From assembly GCA_019918135.1 (NCBI GenBank), contig WBZZ01002600.1, positions 166,501 through 230,500 on the forward strand: 64,000 nt of DNA, read 5' to 3'. The notes under the pieces are model-generated. The model saw only the letters and a list, made by a program, of their open reading frames with translations. It did not search any database and had not been told where the DNA came from. The DNA is from Paulinella micropora. Lineage: Eukaryota > Cercozoa > Imbricatea > Euglyphida > Paulinellidae. The translations under genes and the position numbers were made by a program. Below, piece by piece: positions 9,112-18,843 of this stretch (positions within the stretch are counted from its first letter, which is position 1; each line of letters begins with the position of its first letter).

Positions 9112-10640
9112 GTTAGTTAGATTAAAGGCCGAAACCTTGTCAAGGATTTTTTTATTATTCCTTTGTTGTACATTTCTTGTCGAGCTCTAGCCCAGGGGGG
9201 CTCAAGGAGCAGGGAAGGAGCAGGGAAGGGGCGGGGAAGGGGCGGGGAAGGGCGCGGCAGCTACAAAAAGAATAAATACATGAAACGCCTCCACTAAGCC
9301 CCCTTTTTCTCCCCTCCCTGTCCAAGTTCTCAGACGGTGCGCTAAGACAAGGAATTACCCTCCCCCCCTGCCCTGCCCCTCCTAGTTCTCGGTGCCAAGA
9401 TTAAAACTTTGTCGAGCTTTAATAAAAAAAAATTACGCTTTCTTGGCGCGCCCCTGCCCAGCCCGTTCCCACTCCCGCTCTCGGTTCTCAGTGCCAAGTG
9501 TAAGACTTTGTTGAGCTTTAATAAAAAAATTTCGCAAATTCTTGGGCGCCCCCCTTTTCCCTGCCCCTCCCCCCCCCCCCCCCCGCCCTCTCTCCTTTAA
9601 ATTTGTCTTGTGCCTCCCTTCCCCTCTACCCCCCCCCCCCCCCCCGCCCCCCTGAGCCCGGGGGGCTCAAAGAGCACATGGCAGACTGAAACAAAACTAA
9701 GCAGATGAGCCTACGCCGGGGCGCTCCCCCCCCCTCTGTATCAAAAGATCCTTTCTGCCAACCTCCCCTCCCCTGCTCCTTGAGCCCCCTGGGCTCAGGG
9801 GAGGGAGGAGGGGAAGGGCGCAGAAGCTACAAAAAAAATACATAAAACGCCTCCACTAAGCCCCCTTTTTTCTCTTCCCAGTCCAAGTCCGCAGACGGTG
9901 CGCTAAGCCAGAGAAGTGCTAACCCCCCTGCCCTGCCCCTCCTAGTTCTCAGTGCCAAGATTAAAACTTTGTCAAGGATTTCTTTTATTATTTCTTTTCT
10001 GTACATTCGTAGCGCGCCCCTGCCCCTCACCCGTCCCATCCCCGCTCCTGATTCTTCAGACGGGGGGCTAAGATAATCCGTGCCTCCTCCTCCCCTGCCT
10101 CTTCTCTCTCCCTCTCCTAGTTTTCAGTGCCAAGTGTAAGACTTTGTTGAGCTTTAATAAAAAAATTTCGCACATTCTTGGGCGCCCCCCCTTTTCCTGT
10201 TCCTTCCCTCTCCCGCTCCCGGTTCTTAGACGGGGACGCCCCTTTGTCCCTAGCACCCCCCCCCCTCCGCCCCCCTGAGCCCGGGGGGCTCAAAGAGCAC
10301 ATGGCAGAACTGAAACAAAACTAAGCAGATGGCACTGAGCCTATGCCGGGCCGCCCCCCCCCCTCTCCCCCTTCTACCTTGTCGAGACTTTTTTTAATAC
10401 ATTTCTTTGTACTTTCTTGGCTTTCCCCCCCTCCCTGCCCAAGTTCTCAGACGGTGGGCTAAAGACAGGAAAGTGTCTCACCTCTGCCCCTTCCCTCTCC
10501 CGCTCCTAGTTCTCAGTGCCAAGATTAAAACCTCGTAGTTAGTTTTATTAAAGAACGAAAAGCAATTTCTTTTCAGTTTTTTTCTTGTGCCCCCCAGTGG
10601 GCAGGTCTAAGGTACAACAGGCACCCATACACTGGCGCGG
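9112..10640. repeat. non-coding array of duplicated 3'-end modules and palindromes
   Basis: No gene seen. Two imperfect units of about 600 bp (from about 9185 and from about 9780) share, in order: a palindrome of the type TGAGCCC/GGGCTCA, AGCTACAAAAA, CGCCTCCACTAAGCCCCC, CAGACGGTGCGCTAAG, AGTGCCAAGATTAAAAC followed by TTTGTCGAGC and a T/A run, then GAGCACATGGCAGA and ACAAAACTAAGCAGATG. A third partial unit starts near 10435. At least seven T/A-rich modules lie here (about 9127, 9395, 9490, 9955, 10130, 10377, 10515). They resemble polyadenylation/termination regions: AATAAA-like words are followed by T runs. Confidence 0.75.
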
Positions 10641-10648
10641 CCCAATCT

Positions 10649-11425
10649 ATGGGAAACCAAAGCACGAAATCTGTTATGTGCTACAAAGAGGTACAGAAAA
10701 GCAAGTTTATTGTTGACCGCGCGAAGAATAGTACACTCGATGTGATTGAGTATCTTCGACAAAGACTCCAAAACAACAACTCAAGCGTAATTGGCGCTGA
10801 CGCTGCACGTAGCTTCTTAATCACGGAATCTGAAGAGAGTGCCAGCAGGTTGGGAAAGGGGTTTGTAAAAAAATGGAGATCTCTGGACGAGCAGATAAAA
10901 AGACATATCTTTTCTACAGCAACCGATAATCCCCCTCATCCGGGCGTTCAATATATATTAACTGCTGTTTCGGCACAAGAGGCAACAATGTGTCTAAAAG
11001 AGCTGATTTTTATTCGATCAGTAATGACATGCAGAGAGAAGAGCGTACACAAGAAATATATAGTCTGGTGCAAGGAAGAAAAGGGGGAATCGTATGCGGC
11101 CTTTACGATCCATAGGTTGAAAGACGTAGATTCTGTCGCGTACGAGGTAATCATTTACTATACCCACTTGGCGCAAGCTTGTTTAATCAACACTCTGAGC
11201 AAGGACCGTGTTCTGCAACGATTATTATCACTGGTTCGTACATGGCTGACAAAAAAGAAACCTACCATCCAAGGTATTCACATACAATTCGGTAAACAAA
11301 AGAAAAAAGACAGAGGCAAACCCCAGAGAAGCAGGCCAGCGCCCCCTCCTCCCCGTTTCCCCCGGCCGCGCACTCATGCGCGAAAGCACAAACGCGGAAC
11401 AAAAAGTATACCTCTCCCCCTTTGA
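10649..11425 (+). CDS. hypothetical protein, possible N-myristoylated
   Basis: 258 residues from ATG 10649. The start MGNQSTK has Gly2 and Ser/Thr at position 5, the consensus for N-myristoylation, so membrane association is possible. The middle is mixed alpha/beta with no recognised domain. The tail from about residue 212 is strongly basic (KKKDRGKPQRSRPAPPPP...RKHKRG), suited to nucleic acid or membrane binding. Codon use is less GC-rich than in the surface protein and resembles that of the genes at 12.1, 16.8, 21.1, 41.0 and 48.2 kb. Confidence 0.65.
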   Translation: MGNQSTKSVMCYKEVQKSKFIVDRAKNSTLDVIEYLRQRLQNNNSSVIGADAARSFLITESEESASRLGKGFVKKWRSLDEQIKRHIFSTATDNPPHPGVQYILTAVSAQEATMCLKELIFIRSVMTCREKSVHKKYIVWCKEEKGESYAAFTIHRLKDVDSVAYEVIIYYTHLAQACLINTLSKDRVLQRLLSLVRTWLTKKKPTIQGIHIQFGKQKKKDRGKPQRSRPAPPPPRFPRPRTHARKHKRGTKSIPLPL

Positions 11426-11467
11426 TTTTACAAAAAAAGCTTTTTCTCTGGCACACGCGCGCGATAG

Positions 11468-11498
11468 AGGGGGGGGGGGGGGGAGTGCTCCCCCCCCC
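11468..11498. repeat. G-run/C-run palindrome
   Basis: A run of about 15 G, a short GAGTGCTC centre and about 9 C. Other palindromes of this kind lie just upstream of start codons; this one is about 22 bases before the ATG at 11521. Confidence 0.7.
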
Positions 11499-11520
11499 AT
11501 CTCACCACCAAGCCCCTGAT

Positions 11521-11776
11521 ATGACCCCTCTACCCCCCCCCGAACACACGTCACATTTCAAAGTAAAAGAGCACTGCGCTTGTAAGTCTCTATTGAGCTC
11601 ACTTGCCTTGTTTTTGTCTTCTTTTTGTAGACATGACGTTTCTTCGCCGAATCTCTGATATAAGCTCGCGGGACCTACAGATCTCACCTAAGCATGCTTG
11701 GGCAGACTCTAGCGCACTGGGGACAGAACACGCCAGGAATCTCCGACTGCACGCGCCACGTTCTGCGCTTGTATGA
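11521..11776 (+). CDS. possible small two-exon gene with a 49-bp intron
   Basis: ATG 11521 opens a 20-codon frame that runs into GTAAGT at 11582. A pyrimidine-rich tract ending TTTTTGTAG closes at 11630, and splicing would keep the frame open through 47 further codons to TGA at 11774. Donor and acceptor match the spliceosomal consensus; CTCAC at about 11598 could serve as branch point. The product (about 68 residues, His/Arg-rich) has no known relatives. The first exon is proline-rich from a C run, so the intron may instead lie in a 5' untranslated leader. Confidence 0.35.
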
Positions 11777-12125
11777 ACAAGTCGTGTTTCAGTTAGTTAA
11801 AAAGAAACAATAGACTTTAGAAAAACATGCAGCTGCTATTTTGTTCAAAATATGCCGGAGCTCGAGCTTAATGTATCGTGTAAAACGTTGGAGCATTGGC
11901 CGGAAGTTTAGGGTCGTACGTCGGCAGTTTTTCATTGACATTAAGTAAACGAGCTTTTAGCGCAGCCCCCAGATTCAAACATACTCCCTCCCCGTTCCCT
12001 CCACACGGTCAGGTTTGGCAATAGCAATAGCTGATCTTTAAAAAAATGTTTGTTTGGCCAGATTTGTTTATTATATTTAAACGAAACTTTTTTGTACCCC
12101 TGCTTTCTCTTGCTACTTTCCTTTA
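11777..12125. other. AT-rich interval without a gene
   Basis: Contains AT-rich stretches (about 11795-11850 and 12035-12075) and the 3' side of the DUF1152 gene. I see no coding region or clear repeat. Confidence 0.4.
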
Positions 12126-13661
12126 TCAAGCCAAGTCTATACGTACAGCCGGCGTGTACGTTGCGGTGCAAGATACCTCGTCGTATGCTGGCACACTTGA
12201 TTTCTGTAGAGTACATACTGTGCTGTCAAAGTCCTCCTGCGTTGGGAACAAATCATAGAACTCTTCTCCTGAGACATAGTGCTTTATCCCTCCCCGCCCA
12301 GGCCTGTAGGGCAGGTTACCATTGAATGAAGGGAATTTTGTTTTCCTTTCCTCTTTGGTAAACTCTTTGCGCCCTCCTCCAAAGCTGAAGACGTAGCATC
12401 TACTCAATTGCTGCAGTACACCTGTCCCGTTTGCTTTTACCTCACGCTTAACCGTCTCTGCCTTACCCGTGCCATCCTTGACATCGTGACGTTGCAGTAG
12501 CTTCTGTTCGATGTACTCCATCATTATTGTATGAGCCTGCTCACGAGCCGGTGCATTGTTCTTGGTCCGGACCTGCTTGTACGTTTCTACCGCTCCGGCA
12601 AAGCAGTCGTTGGCTCTGCCTGGCTCTCGTGTGTCTGCCATAAACTTAAAACCCAACACACCCCGAGCAAAGCCACGCGCTAAGGCTGCGCTCTCGCGCT
12701 TGGAAATGCCTTTATTTTTCGTCACAAAGCTTTCCAGCTCAGCCTTGGCCTCGCGCAGCGAGGGCGCGTGCATGTCGCAGCCTGGACCATACACTTCTAC
12801 TCGCAGCGACTTGAAATTCGGCAGCTTTCGCTCTTGGTATATCTCTTGGAAGGCTTTCAGAACGCACACATCCCGTTCATCCCTGTCGGTCTTCAGAATG
12901 TCGCCTCCAACGTCGAGTAATGTAACATCGAAGTCCTCCTTGATGGGAAACTTTCCTCGTAGAAAGCTAGACAGCTCGCGGACCATAGACTTGTAATCTT
13001 GACCGCCACAATTCTTGGTCGAGGGAAACATCCAGGCCTCTGGCATGACAACCTCTGCTCCCTTAAGCTCTTCCTTGGCTTCGCTCAAAGCAATCGCCTC
13101 CTGCATCAAGGAGCCGTACACAAAGGATGAATTCTTCATCTGAGCGGAAACATCCTTGTTTGAGGGCACCATCTCCCCAAAGTCGTCAGAAATCAATTTT
13201 TGCATAGCTGCACGAGCTTGGGGTTTGATCTGGAAGGGCGCAGCCTCGTTCTGAGCGCCTTCGCCGGCCTGCTTGAGGTGGTTGAGCCATTTCTTTGCCT
13301 GTTCCTCCGTCAGACGAGCCCTCTCATATTCCGTTGGGCCATCACTCGTCTTCTTTGTCGAGCCACTCGTCATATTTTTCATGTAATCTTTTGGCAAGTA
13401 CCCGGCCGTCAGGGTCAGCCATGTATGCTTGTTTGCATTATCAGCTTCCTTAGACTGAAAGTAGCCAATCACGGCGCGTAGCAGGGCAGCATGGAAGTCA
13501 CCCCCTCCGCCCGCCCCTACGATCACGTGTCTCTTGGGCGCCTCCTGCTCCGGATTGAAACCAGTCTGCGGATTGATGTAGGGAACAAGCTTCTCCAACG
13601 CTTTGGCTGGGGTAAATGGCTTTGTGCATTTGTTGCAATCCTCGGCTGGCTTGTCCGTCAT
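12126..13661 (-). CDS. DUF1152-like protein
   Basis: 511 residues from ATG 13661; the frame stays open further upstream through a G-rich stretch, so a start at 13817 is possible but less likely. HVIVGAGGGGDFHAALLRAV near residue 45 matches the glycine-rich N-terminal signature of DUF1152, and DVTLLDVGGDIL with VEVYGPGCDMHAP about 200-260 residues later matches its conserved VDVGGDI and GPGxD blocks. The family occurs in archaea, bacteria and some eukaryotes and its function is unknown; the glycine loop suggests nucleotide or cofactor binding. The extra central Lys/Glu-rich segment makes it longer than the usual roughly 300-residue family member. It is divergent from the kelch gene across a G/C palindrome. 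Confidence 0.6.
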   Translation of the reverse strand: MTDKPAEDCNKCTKPFTPAKALEKLVPYINPQTGFNPEQEAPKRHVIVGAGGGGDFHAALLRAVIGYFQSKEADNANKHTWLTLTAGYLPKDYMKNMTSGSTKKTSDGPTEYERARLTEEQAKKWLNHLKQAGEGAQNEAAPFQIKPQARAAMQKLISDDFGEMVPSNKDVSAQMKNSSFVYGSLMQEAIALSEAKEELKGAEVVMPEAWMFPSTKNCGGQDYKSMVRELSSFLRGKFPIKEDFDVTLLDVGGDILKTDRDERDVCVLKAFQEIYQERKLPNFKSLRVEVYGPGCDMHAPSLREAKAELESFVTKNKGISKRESAALARGFARGVLGFKFMADTREPGRANDCFAGAVETYKQVRTKNNAPAREQAHTIMMEYIEQKLLQRHDVKDGTGKAETVKREVKANGTGVLQQLSRCYVFSFGGGRKEFTKEERKTKFPSFNGNLPYRPGRGGIKHYVSGEEFYDLFPTQEDFDSTVCTLQKSSVPAYDEVSCTATYTPAVRIDLA

Positions 13662-13759
13662 ACCAACTCTTGACACACCGTCAGTCTTCTTGTTTACAAA
13701 GACAATAGTGAGCAAGTCAGGGTAGGAAGCAGAGGGAGAGGAGGACAGACAAAAAATTT

Positions 13760-13784
13760 GGGGGGGGGGGCGCCCCCCCCCCCC
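13760..13784. repeat. G11-CG-C12 palindrome in a divergent promoter region
   Basis: Perfect palindrome between the starts of the DUF1152 gene (13661, minus) and the kelch gene (13909, plus). Further C runs follow at 13807-13858. Confidence 0.8.
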
Positions 13785-13908
13785 TCTCTCTCCCTCTCCC
13801 AATCCCCCCCCCCCCATCAACACCGCACCCCCCCCCTCCTTCGCCCCCCCCCCCCCCAGCTTCTGTTCGGTCTTTTTGCTCCCGTTGCCTTTTCCCCTGC
13901 AAAGCTAT

Positions 13909-15651
13909 ATGCCACTAAGAAAGAGAGCCAAGCGCGCGCCTGTCTTCGCCGCCGTCGCCCCCCAGAGCTCCACTAGTTTAGACGAGGACGAAGAACCCCT
14001 GCCCACTGGCACCGCGGAGGGGGCCTGCCCGCGGCTGTTGCCGCAGCCTGCACAGCCGCCGCTCGTCGTCGTGAACCCGTCTGCCGTGGAGCTCTACGAA
14101 TCCTTGCTGCGCATCATCAACCAGCTGGCACAGCTACCTGACGCCCGCTATGGTTCTGCCCCGGCCCAACCAGAGCAGGACGACGCTTTTTCCTTTACCT
14201 TGGAACACCAGCCAGCAGAGAACGCGCTGAGCCCGGGGGGCAAGCCGCCCAGCCCGCGTCGTCAGCTGGCTGAGTCCGCCCCCCCGGGTTTGCAACTGAG
14301 GCTCCGAGGCCTGCGCTCGCGCTGGCCGGGACTCGCGAACGCCGGCAGCGAGGCCCGCGCGCGCGTCGCAGACCAGATCGCTCGGCGCCAACACGACATG
14401 CAGGGGCTGGAGCAAGAGGCCGCGGCGTTGTGCCTGCGCATGGACGCGAGCTCCGATGACCAGGAGGCGGAACTCTGTAAGCAACTCTACGCCCTGCGCA
14501 GAATGATCGGCCAGCACAAGCAGGCCTTGCAGGCGCTCTGCTCCCAGGCCAACGTCGACGTCGACGTCGAAGCCGAACACGTCAGCTCCTGTCTAGAGAT
14601 CTCCAGGGCACCCGACCTCGCCCAAGTAATCCGCGAAAAAAAGATCCTGCCCCGCCTGCAGCCCGAGCCGCGGGCGCTGTACGTCTTTGGTGGCTTCGGC
14701 GGGGTGCCCGGCCAAAGGGCTCTGCTAGACACCGTGCACTTCTACCCGGGGGCCATGCTGCCCCCTCTAGCCCGCGCTAGCGGGCTGGGCTGGAAGGAAG
14801 CAAGCTGCAGGCTCCTCACCCCGCGCTCACACGCAGCGTGTGCCTCTGTTGACGGTGTACTGTATGTTTTAGGCGGCGTGGGTCCCGACCACCGCCCTGT
14901 GCCCACCATGGAACGTCTCTACACCAGCCCGCTAGCGCGGGCTGGAGGGGGCTGCAGCGCTGGTTTCGGCAAGGGGGACAGCCTGCCCAGCACGCTGGGT
15001 TTGCTGGGCGCGGTGGCCGCTTCTATCGAGGACCACAGCATCCTGGTGGCGGGCGGAATCGCTCGTGGCGCCATCACGCCCAACGTGGCGCGCTACGACT
15101 GTGTGACCAACCGTTGGGAAAACCTGCAACCGATGGCCTACGCGCGAGCCTACCTGGGCGGGGCGGTTCTTGGTGTCGGGAGCCAAGCGCGGTTCTTCGT
15201 AATTGGAGGCAAGGGCCCCGGCGATCAGATCCTGGAATCAGTGGAGTGCTACAACCCAACCACTCAGCGCTGGAGCCCCGTCGCCGCCCTCCGAACCCCC
15301 AGGTGGGGCTGCTCAGCCGCCGTGTTGGAAGGTCATGGTGTTTACGCCATTGCCGGACGGGACCTCGCGGGGCGGGTGCTGTCTACGGTGGAGCGCTACG
15401 ACCTTGCACACGACAGTTGGCAAGAAGTGGCGCCCCTCCTTGAAGCCCGCGAAGACGCTTGCGCAGCTGTGTTGGACGGCTTAATCTACGTGTTGGGCGG
15501 TGCGAACGCGCGCGGTGTGCCTCTCGCGTCAGTGGAGTGCTATGATCCGGAAAGCAACTCCTGGCACTCGTGCCCCAACCTGCCGCTCGCGCGCGCCCTC
15601 GCCAACTGTGCCGTTACGACCGGGAAGGTCAAGAATAATATTGCAACCTAA
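13909..15651 (+). CDS. kelch-repeat protein with long N-terminal extension
   Basis: 580 residues from ATG 13909, the first ATG after the palindrome-rich leader. Residues 1-255 are low-complexity and helical, with a basic start (MPLRKRAKRAP) and a coiled-coil-like Gln/Glu/Arg stretch. From about residue 257 there are at least five kelch repeats with the GG doublet and spaced Tyr/Trp (LYVFGG, LYVLGG, FFVIGG, VYAIAG, IYVLGG; VECYNP..RW, VERYDL..SW, VECYDP..SW), a beta-propeller. Kelch proteins often act as substrate receptors of cullin ubiquitin ligases; no BTB or F-box is seen. Hairpin elements sit in frame at 14767-14790 and 14928-14950 and replace blade-linking residues (LARASGLG, SPLARAGG). 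Confidence 0.85.
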   Translation: MPLRKRAKRAPVFAAVAPQSSTSLDEDEEPLPTGTAEGACPRLLPQPAQPPLVVVNPSAVELYESLLRIINQLAQLPDARYGSAPAQPEQDDAFSFTLEHQPAENALSPGGKPPSPRRQLAESAPPGLQLRLRGLRSRWPGLANAGSEARARVADQIARRQHDMQGLEQEAAALCLRMDASSDDQEAELCKQLYALRRMIGQHKQALQALCSQANVDVDVEAEHVSSCLEISRAPDLAQVIREKKILPRLQPEPRALYVFGGFGGVPGQRALLDTVHFYPGAMLPPLARASGLGWKEASCRLLTPRSHAACASVDGVLYVLGGVGPDHRPVPTMERLYTSPLARAGGGCSAGFGKGDSLPSTLGLLGAVAASIEDHSILVAGGIARGAITPNVARYDCVTNRWENLQPMAYARAYLGGAVLGVGSQARFFVIGGKGPGDQILESVECYNPTTQRWSPVAALRTPRWGCSAAVLEGHGVYAIAGRDLAGRVLSTVERYDLAHDSWQEVAPLLEAREDACAAVLDGLIYVLGGANARGVPLASVECYDPESNSWHSCPNLPLARALANCAVTTGKVKNNIAT

Positions 15652-15735
15652 AATGATTCAAGTGCTACAAAAAGCCTTTTTTATTAACAAGTTTCCTTTT
15701 GCGCATAAATGATCCAAAAGTATTTTAATTACAAC

Positions 15736-16353
15736 TCAAATGGGGGGACGGACGGCCGCCGATGATGTACAGTCCTTGATGCAATCTACCAGCAATCGAA
15801 TTCTTCTATGAATGTCTTCATCCCGCCCGCACAGCAGGCCCTCGGCGTCATCTGCTTCGTAAACAGGCGGGGTGGGCTTGGCCTCGAAGCTGTTAGGGAG
15901 ATAATGCGGCCGCAGCTTTCCGGCCTCCAGTCTGTTGAGGTGGGAGATCGCTAAGGGAACACAAAGCTCGCGCATGAAGCGCAGGTCGTCTGCTAGAAGC
16001 CAGAGAGTTTGCCGCAGAGATTTGATTTCTCTCTTCATCCTTGACGGAGGCGCCCTAGCCTGCGGAGCGGAGTGCATGTCGCGAGGGGCGACACGTAAAC
16101 AAGCGGACCTGGCCACCTTATCATCCTGCCCCAAAATACTCAAGAACGCTTGCAACTCTGTCTCGTATACCTCCTCCACTCGCTCCAGGCTTTTGTAACA
16201 CTTCTCCCACTCCTCTAGGAGGGCACAAAAAGCATCCTGCCCCCCGAAACCCCCTTGCTCCTCCCGCAGCCCGCTCCAGCGCGGGGAGTCCGCGTCGGTA
16301 AGCCTGGCGCGCTTCAGCGCTCGTTGCGCACGAGCAGAGCTTCGTCTGAACAT
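15736..16353 (-). CDS. hypothetical alpha-helical protein
   Basis: 205 residues from ATG 16353, 23 bases from a TATATAT box. The N-terminus is arginine-rich (MFRRSSARAQRALKRARL), the rest mostly helical with possible short coiled coils (residues 40-70 and 105-130). No family recognised. A CGCAGCCCGC/GCGCGGGG half-hairpin lies in the coding region at about 16266-16285. It converges with the kelch gene with an 80-base AT-rich spacer holding 3'-end signals for both. Confidence 0.65.
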   Translation of the reverse strand: MFRRSSARAQRALKRARLTDADSPRWSGLREEQGGFGGQDAFCALLEEWEKCYKSLERVEEVYETELQAFLSILGQDDKVARSACLRVAPRDMHSAPQARAPPSRMKREIKSLRQTLWLLADDLRFMRELCVPLAISHLNRLEAGKLRPHYLPNSFEAKPTPPVYEADDAEGLLCGRDEDIHRRIRLLVDCIKDCTSSAAVRPPI

Positions 16354-16375
16354 GTTGGCACGACCTACAGCCAAA

Positions 16376-16387
16376 GATATATATTGA
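16376..16387 (-). promoter_or_regulatory. TATA-like box
   Basis: AGATATATATTG on the + strand, about 23 bases upstream of ATG 16353 on the minus strand. Confidence 0.5.
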
Positions 16388-16507
16388 AGTTAGGGTTAGT
16401 GTGTGTTTTCCCCCTCTCTCTACCCCTTTCTTTCCCTCGGCGACGACATTTATGCCATAGCAACCTGCAACACACCCGCAAACAACCTGCACTAGTGTGC
16501 TTAGCAA

Positions 16508-16582
16508 GGGGGGGGGGCGCCCCCCCCCCTCTCCCCTTCCACAGTTGTTCTGGGGCGCGAGGGAGGGGGGCGCCCCCCCCCC
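16508..16582. repeat. two G-run/C-run palindromes
   Basis: G10-CG-C10 at 16508-16529 and G6-CG-C10 at 16565-16582, about 155-230 bases upstream of the ATG at 16353 on the minus strand. Confidence 0.8.
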
Positions 16583-16782
16583 ACCCCCACCGGCCAGCGT
16601 CATCATCATCGGCGGGCTAGTTAAAGTTAGGTTGTTCGCGCACGAACCCGGTTGCCACAGCCGGCATCTTTCTTAGAGCTGAACAACCGACTGATTATGC
16701 TAAACGAAATATATTTAGAAGAATTACTTGCAGAGTGGCAAGATGACCACCAAGCCAAGAACACACAAACCGGGTTTAATAG

Positions 16783-17934
16783 TTAGACTTGTCGCTCACG
16801 AATCAGCTTGCCACATTTGGGACAGATTCTAGCCTCTGCGCAGATACTGTCTACGAGGTGCAGCAACCAGTCGATTCTTTTCTGCTGTTCAGCGGGCATC
16901 TTTTTCCTTAGCATCTGCTTGGCCTTGCACACAAGTTCTTCGTCAAGTATGTGCGCATGAGTTGCCTGATACAAGGCTCCGGGGATCCATTCCGGGTACT
17001 CCTTGGTTAACCAACCCTTACCATCGTCCTCAGAGCCGAACCTGCTGAGCGCTGCAATGACAGCCTCGCGCCGTCCCGTGCTTTCATTAACTGCTATACA
17101 CAGGAGCTGATTTATCTTGCCTAAGGTGCCTTCGAATTTTCTGAGCAGCTCTCGATTCCCTGCCCAGTGTTTCTTAGCTTTTATGTTCCGTAGAATTGGC
17201 GTTTCTTTGTCAGTCGGTGGCTTTACGTGCGTAGACCTAGCTACATTCTGGCACCATTGCGCCACTTGTTCTAGGATAGCATCACTCGGTTTGCCAAGCT
17301 CTTCTCGCTCTTGGGGTTTTGTGAGTATTTCGGCGCGTATTACCGCTTCACACTCTGGCCACGCAGCAAGAAACCCCAATAGTTCCTGCGGCCAAAGACT
17401 GTATTGCAGCTTGGGCAAACAGCGTACGTCCACAACATATCTTGCAGGTCTGTGTTGAAAGCCCAGCTCATTCTCAAACGTCCCCACCACAGAGTCCCAA
17501 GCGGGCTCCAGATGTGCCATTACAAGCGTCTCTTCGCTGTCAAGGCGGTACAGCTTTTTTCTTATGTTTAGAAGCAGCACCTGCACGGCCGTCAAGATTC
17601 CCCCCCATTTACTCTCGTGCATCGACCATTGTTTGGGACATAGTAACACGCGAGTCGTGGCAGTTGACGCTCCATCTGCATCAACTGACTTGGCTGATAT
17701 GAAAGCGCTCTCCTGCAAAAGAGCAGGCTGATTTGTGCTCTTATTTAAAAATCGGAGATCGGTGAAACATTGGCCCTCCCAAGTCAGTCTAACCTCGGGA
17801 TAGACACTCGACAGAAAGTGTCTCAGCCATAGCAGCCACGTTTTCTGTTTTTCTTCCAATGCGTCATCCAGCTGCAAGGGCCATGTCTCAATCCCTTCTT
17901 CGTCAAGAAATCTGGGCGCTGCTTTTTGGCTCAT
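16783..17934 (-). CDS. hypothetical protein with C-terminal CxxC
   Basis: 383 residues from ATG 17934. No known family. Mixed alpha/beta, Trp-rich N-terminal half; C-terminus ICPKCGKLI looks like half of a zinc knuckle, with no second pair in reach. Moderate GC and slight use of AT-ending codons set it apart from its GC-rich neighbours and align it with the 41.0 and 48.2 kb genes. Confidence 0.65.
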   Translation of the reverse strand: MSQKAAPRFLDEEGIETWPLQLDDALEEKQKTWLLWLRHFLSSVYPEVRLTWEGQCFTDLRFLNKSTNQPALLQESAFISAKSVDADGASTATTRVLLCPKQWSMHESKWGGILTAVQVLLLNIRKKLYRLDSEETLVMAHLEPAWDSVVGTFENELGFQHRPARYVVDVRCLPKLQYSLWPQELLGFLAAWPECEAVIRAEILTKPQEREELGKPSDAILEQVAQWCQNVARSTHVKPPTDKETPILRNIKAKKHWAGNRELLRKFEGTLGKINQLLCIAVNESTGRREAVIAALSRFGSEDDGKGWLTKEYPEWIPGALYQATHAHILDEELVCKAKQMLRKKMPAEQQKRIDWLLHLVDSICAEARICPKCGKLIRERQV

Positions 17935-18391
17935 CTAGTCCAGCTTCGACACTCCGTCGCTCGCTCTATCTCCTTGCCGGCTTCTTAGCAAGGGTCGGCG
18001 CTCCTTTGGTACCCACGGAATATTATTAATATAGTTACTATACTAAACATGCATGGGGACAGTGGAAAGGGAACAGCTCGCTCACAAAAAGCGCTTTTCT
18101 TTCTCTTCTGCCTCCCCCCCCCCGCGCCAACAAGTTGGGATACCAAGAAACGGACGTTTTTAAAAAGAAATAAAATTAATAAGAGACTTCCTCCGGCCTG
18201 CGGGGCAAGCTAGTTCAAGCCCGAACTCGGCCGCCACACCAACACACAACAGCAACACGAGTATGGCGGGGTTTGACTTGCATTATCAGCCAGCTGGGAG
18301 GTTTTTTTTGCCTTGGTTCTTTTTTTGTAATAATATTTTCGAGCACGGGCCTTCCCGCGCCCTGACTGGCGTGGAGAGTGAAGGGGCTGCG
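17935..18391. other. intergenic interval
   Basis: Contains AT-rich ATATTATTAATATAGTTACT at about 18030, possibly a promoter for the minus-strand gene at 17934, a short C run near 18115 and T/A runs near 18160-18180. No gene seen. Confidence 0.4.
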
Positions 18392-18604
18392 CTAGGCTTT
18401 TTCCAACCAGCCAGGCTCGTGGATCACGCAATAGAGATTGTCGTCCAGTGCTTGTGCGCAGCAGCCGTCCTGCCTGCAGATGGGCAGCGAGGGCCGCGTC
18501 TTCGCCAGCAAGAGTCCAGAAATAAACGAGATCAGCTCCTCCTCGCCTTGGCATCCTACCGAATCCGATGCTGACGCTAGAGAAACCCGTTCTTGCGCAG
18601 ACAT
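18392..18604 (-). CDS. small cysteine-containing protein
   Basis: 70 residues from ATG 18604 (the longer open frame upstream runs into the G/C palindrome and is unlikely). The segment CRQDGCC...LYCVIHEPG has four Cys and a His with zinc-ribbon-like spacing, and the rest is acidic and helical. No family recognised. It is divergent from the large gene at 18844. Confidence 0.5.
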   Translation of the reverse strand: MSAQERVSLASASDSVGCQGEEELISFISGLLLAKTRPSLPICRQDGCCAQALDDNLYCVIHEPGWLEKA

Positions 18605-18684
18605 CTCAGAGAAGAATTTCTTTCTTTTTTGTGTTTGCCCGCTTGTTCCCACGCGCTCGGCGGTTTTTTTTACACGAACCAAAT

Positions 18685-18708
18685 GGGGGGGGGGCACCCC
18701 CCCCCCCC
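18685..18708. repeat. G10-CA-C12 palindrome
   Basis: Lies between the starts of the 18604 (minus) and 18844 (plus) genes, followed by further C runs to about 18765. Confidence 0.8.
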
Positions 18709-18843
18709 GTCTTTTTTCTCTACTTACCTCTCCGGCGAGCACCCCCCCCCCCCCCCACCCCCCTCCTCTCCCTCCCTCCTCTTCTCCCCCCTGTTTGCAT
18801 TTTGTGTCTGTGTGTGTGGTGTAAAAAGCACCGGGGGGTAAAA

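Noticed and set aside
9112-10640. tRNA or rRNA genes in the non-coding array
   Set aside because: No cloverleaf or conserved TTC-type loop sequence found; structure is repeated polypyrimidine and A/T modules.
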